A stretch of DNA of 41,789 bases from assembly GCA_013298595.1 (NCBI GenBank), contig JAAFIG010000041.1:1-41789 (forward strand), given 5' to 3'. This document shows, piece by piece, positions 41,335-41,789 of this stretch. Below the pieces are notes generated by a model. The model saw nothing but the letters and a program-made list of their open reading frames with translations, was not told the DNA's origin and did no database searches. This stretch comes from Deinococcales bacterium (lineage in GTDB: Bacteria > Deinococcota > Deinococci > Deinococcales > JAAFIG01). Positions within the stretch are counted from its first letter, which is position 1. The number at the start of each line of letters is the position of its first letter. Made by a program: the position numbers and the translations under genes.

Positions 41335-41350
41335 TTAGTCAACTGACTAA
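41335..41350. promoter_or_regulatory. Predicted TetR operator of the YceI-DM13 operon
   Basis: TTAGTCA-AC-TGACTAA is a perfect 7-bp inverted repeat with a 2-base spacer, 21 bases upstream of the YceI start. Its size is typical of TetR-family sites, and a TetR gene lies at the other end of the operon. Confidence 0.65.
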
Positions 41351-41440
41351 AGTACGGAGGCTCAAAAGGAAAGGTTCAAAGCAAAACCACTGACTGAACT
41401 CAGGTTCAAAATTTGATTATGTTTCTAACGAAATTTGTAC

Positions 41441-41446
41441 TATGCT
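41441..41446 (+). promoter_or_regulatory. -10 hexamer TATGCT of the BNR-repeat gene
   Basis: TATGCT (overlapped by TACTAT at 41439-41444) ends 8 bases before ATG 41455, with no ribosome site. Confidence 0.3.
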
Positions 41447-41454
41447 GTCACATC

Positions 41455-41789
41455 ATGAATCAGGTTCGATTACTGGTCGGAACGCGTAAAGGCGCGTTTA
41501 TTCTTAGCTCTCAGGATCGGATTCAATGGGATATTAGCGAACCGATATTCGCGGGTCTCGAGGTTTACCACATCAAAGGATCAGTGGTGGATACAAACCG
41601 TATTTACGCAGCACCCGGCACTGCTTGGTTCGGGCAGTTATTGCATCGCTCCGATGATGGTGGTGCCACTTGGTCGGACACCAGCAACGATTTTCAGTAC
41701 TCAGGTGTTGTGCAAACGCATCAGTGGTACGACGGCACACCGCACCCTTGGGAATTCAAACGTGTTTGGCATCTCGAGCCATCTCCAAC
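41455..41789 (+). CDS. BNR/Asp-box repeat protein (sialidase-like fold), N-terminal part
   Basis: From ATG 41455 the frame is open to the window end (111 codons). It reads [31 protein letters not shown] and [12 protein letters not shown], the last an Asp-box as in BNR/sortilin beta-propellers. There is no signal peptide. Such proteins are often labelled glycosyl hydrolase or exo-sialidase, but the short Asp-box alone does not prove enzyme activity. Only the first blades are visible. Confidence 0.8.
   Translation, partial: MNQVRLLVGTRKGAFILSSQDRIQWDISEPIFAGLEVYHIKGSVVDTNRIYAAPGTAWFGQLLHRSDDGGATWSDTSNDFQYSGVVQTHQWYDGTPHPWEFKRVWHLEPSP

Overview
The window looks like chromosomal DNA of a free-living bacterium. 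Several traits point to Deinococcota (Deinococcus relatives) or a nearby lineage, but with a mid-40s GC content estimated by eye. These traits are a Deinococcus-like HflX with a long N-terminal domain, PLP synthase of the PdxS/PdxT type, a KhpB(Jag)-prmC pair, and many genes with a TANNNT -10 hexamer only 5-8 bases before the start codon, as in leaderless transcripts. The lineage is inferred from protein families and promoter style, not from a search.

The dominant signal is not a gene. The palindrome CTCGAG occurs about 285 times by hand count, once per ~147 bp, where about 8-10 would be expected by chance. It lies inside genes, promoters, terminators and a ribozyme, like the HIP1 octamer of cyanobacteria but with a different sequence. 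In coding DNA it mostly encodes Leu-Glu or x-Arg. Pairs of copies form stems in the glmS terminator, the terminator-like hairpin near 39.7 kb, the hflX leader and the P1 helix of the glmS ribozyme.

Layout: 1-105 is the end of an IS110-family transposase. 0.25-5.7 kb holds a metallophosphoesterase, mnmA, a secreted CAP/SCP protein, a DUF1028 protein, khpB and prmC. 5.7-8.9 kb holds a MocR regulator divergent from paiB and a GNAT gene with a shared direct-repeat operator, then a decayed membrane/zinc-ribbon locus. 8.9-12.2 kb is a SWIM-SNF2 helicase. 12.3-14.6 kb has a tRNA(CAU), a terminator, a glmS self-cleaving riboswitch and glmS. 14.6-21.4 kb (minus strand) holds a GH1 beta-glucosidase, a two-component pair, Nudix, a PIN toxin-antitoxin pair, a small protein and an AI-2E permease. 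21.5-24.3 kb is a DUF1800-DUF1501 pair. 24.3-27.2 kb holds an unknown protein divergent from an ABC exporter. 27.3-32 kb (minus) holds hflX with a structured leader, a repeat-bearing lipoprotein esterase and a small lipoprotein. 32.1-36 kb holds rsgA, pdxS, a 22-bp-periodic T-tract array, pdxT, a DUF1304 gene and a PhnA/YjdM-like gene. 36-39.6 kb holds an M20 amidohydrolase divergent from glcF, then a cytidine-deaminase-like gene and a TetR regulator. 39.7-41.3 kb is a YceI-DM13-DM13 operon with a TetR-type operator. A BNR-repeat gene runs off the end.

The content is mostly housekeeping and ordinary accessory genes. No prophage, CRISPR array or classical defence island was seen. The unusual biology is at the level of DNA and RNA motifs.
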